From positions 186,001 through 250,000 of the forward strand of contig JBPOFS010000003.1 in assembly GCA_051252515.1 (NCBI GenBank): 64,000 nucleotides of DNA. Reading direction: 5' to 3'. This document shows, piece by piece, positions 63,242 through 64,000 of this stretch; position 1 is the stretch's first letter; every line of letters begins with the position of its first letter. The notes below the pieces were generated by a model. That model saw only the letters and a program-made list of their open reading frames with translations. It was not told the DNA's origin and did not search any database. Made by a program: the position numbers and the translations under genes. The stretch comes from UBA5078 sp051252515 (GTDB lineage: Bacteria; Pseudomonadota; Gammaproteobacteria; Pseudomonadales; Pseudohongiellaceae).

Positions 63242-64000
63242 TCAATTGTTTGCGCGCGCCAACTTGACGAGTTCCGTCACCATTGGCTTCATAAAAAACG
63301 AGGATTCTGGCATCACCGAGACACTCACACCCGCTTGCTGCAACTGTTCGGCCACGATTGGGCCGACGGCGGCAATACTCACTTTCTGCAATCCTTCGCG
63401 CAACAGCGTTTCGCACTGGTGACGCTTAGCCACATCGACTAAGCGCTTATATTGCGGCTGACTAGTAAAGCACATCATTGTGATGCGCCCCGCTACCAGA
63501 TCATTAATGAGCGCCAACACTTTGCCTTCATCGCTATTAGGCGCATAGATATAAGGCGCCACAGCAAGTACATGCGCCCCTCGCTCCTGCAGATAATCAA
63601 TTAACAGTCGGTTCGGCTCTTCACCATAAAGTTGTACCGCCACCCGCTTAGCCTCCAGAGACAGCTCATCCAAAGTCTCAATAATCCCCGGCGTGGTGGG
63701 CGTTTTGCCTAATAAGCCTGGTTTCAAACCAAACTCTTTCAACGTACGACCAGGCTTTGGTCCGCGGCACACAGTGATTACGCTGGCCAACGCAGCAATA
63801 AATGGCGCTTCAATATCGTTACGCTGGGCCAATGCCTGCAAGCGCCTTAGGCCCTCACCGGTTAGCACAACGAGATAGTCAGGTGGATTTGCAATAAATG
63901 CGCGCATCCAAGCCAGCACGGGCACTGGATCTGGCGCATCTAGGATTGACACCAAAGGGACGCGACGCACCACCGCGCCACGCTTTACTAGCAATTGCTC
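63242..64000 (-). CDS. hemD: uroporphyrinogen-III synthase (5' end outside window)
   Basis: Cyclises hydroxymethylbilane to uroporphyrinogen III for haem and sirohaem. 252 residues are visible and the frame is open to the window edge (E-Q-L-L-V-K-R-G-A-V-V-R-R-V-P). A TTG at 63994 inside this stretch is unlikely to be the start, since few N-terminal residues are missing. Typical features: YLVVLTGEGLRRLQALA, ITMMCFTSQPQYKRLVDVA and VSIAAVGPIVAEQLQQAGVSVSVMPE. hemC should lie just beyond position 64000. Confidence 0.9.
   Translation of the reverse strand, partial: EQLLVKRGAVVRRVPLVSILDAPDPVPVLAWMRAFIANPPDYLVVLTGEGLRRLQALAQRNDIEAPFIAALASVITVCRGPKPGRTLKEFGLKPGLLGKTPTTPGIIETLDELSLEAKRVAVQLYGEEPNRLLIDYLQERGAHVLAVAPYIYAPNSDEGKVLALINDLVAGRITMMCFTSQPQYKRLVDVAKRHQCETLLREGLQKVSIAAVGPIVAEQLQQAGVSVSVMPESSFFMKPMVTELVKLARANN

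Overview
This window is a stretch of housekeeping chromosome from a gammaproteobacterium, read from sequence alone. GC content looks moderate, somewhat under 50% by eye. The gene order is close to what I remember of Pseudomonas: relA-rlmD-cysM-recO-era-rnc-lepB-lepA-mucD-mucA-algU//nadB, then ygfX-sdhE//ygfZ, thrS-infC-rpmI-rplT-pheST-ihfA-merR, uvrB, wbpM/wbpL-comEA-pyrF-lapA-ihfB-rpsA-cmk-tyrA-pheA-gyrA//amidohydrolase-ubiG-mupP-yciK, a diguanylate cyclase, rluB-scpBA-trpS-yciO, yciI, and hemD-xthA. Several genes expected in that order are absent. This suggests a streamlined, perhaps marine, relative of the Pseudomonadales; the genus cannot be read from this window.

Layout. 1-12520 (minus strand): stringent response (relA, partial), RNA and ribosome maturation (rlmD, era, rnc, lepA), cysteine synthesis, recombination repair, signal peptidase and the sigma-E envelope-stress module (rpoE, rseA, mucD) without rseB/mucB. 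12756-16149: nadB, ygfX, sdhE, ygfZ (NAD and flavin/Fe-S related). 16206-22372: an RND efflux pair and SelO. 22624-27746: signalling and accessory genes (cNMP-EAL protein, threonine aldolase, MazG-type pyrophosphatase, secreted NHL propeller, an orphan ORF bracketed by two structured repeats). 27817-35559: tRNA-Pro, merR, ihfA and the pheTS/rplT/rpmI/infC/thrS translation operon, tRNA-Val. 35683-43330: uvrB, tRNA-Asn, a cyclophilin, two polysaccharide-initiation genes, comEA, pyrF, lapA. 43458-50711: ihfB, rpsA, a TyrA-Cmk fusion, pheA, gyrA. 51095-56835 (plus strand): amidohydrolase, ubiG, mupP, yciK and two tandem GGDEF-family genes. 56832-64000: rluB, scpB, scpA, trpS, yciO, yciI, ppiase, xthA, hemD (partial).

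Most notable points. (1) One reading frame joins prephenate dehydrogenase (TyrA) directly to cytidylate kinase (Cmk). The aroA part that links these activities in pseudomonads is missing, and the neighbouring pheA lacks a chorismate mutase domain. (2) Two inverted copies of a structured repeat share conserved inner hairpins but have unrelated, self-complementary outer stems. They flank a single orphan gene beside tRNA-Pro. (3) A diguanylate cyclase is followed by a paralogue that has lost the GGDEF active site but kept the RxxD c-di-GMP binding site. The pair sits behind a candidate sigma-54 promoter and an alternative-hairpin region. (4) infC probably starts at an AUA codon. (5) The O-antigen locus position holds only the two initiation enzymes. 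I see no rRNA, CRISPR array, prophage or insertion sequence.
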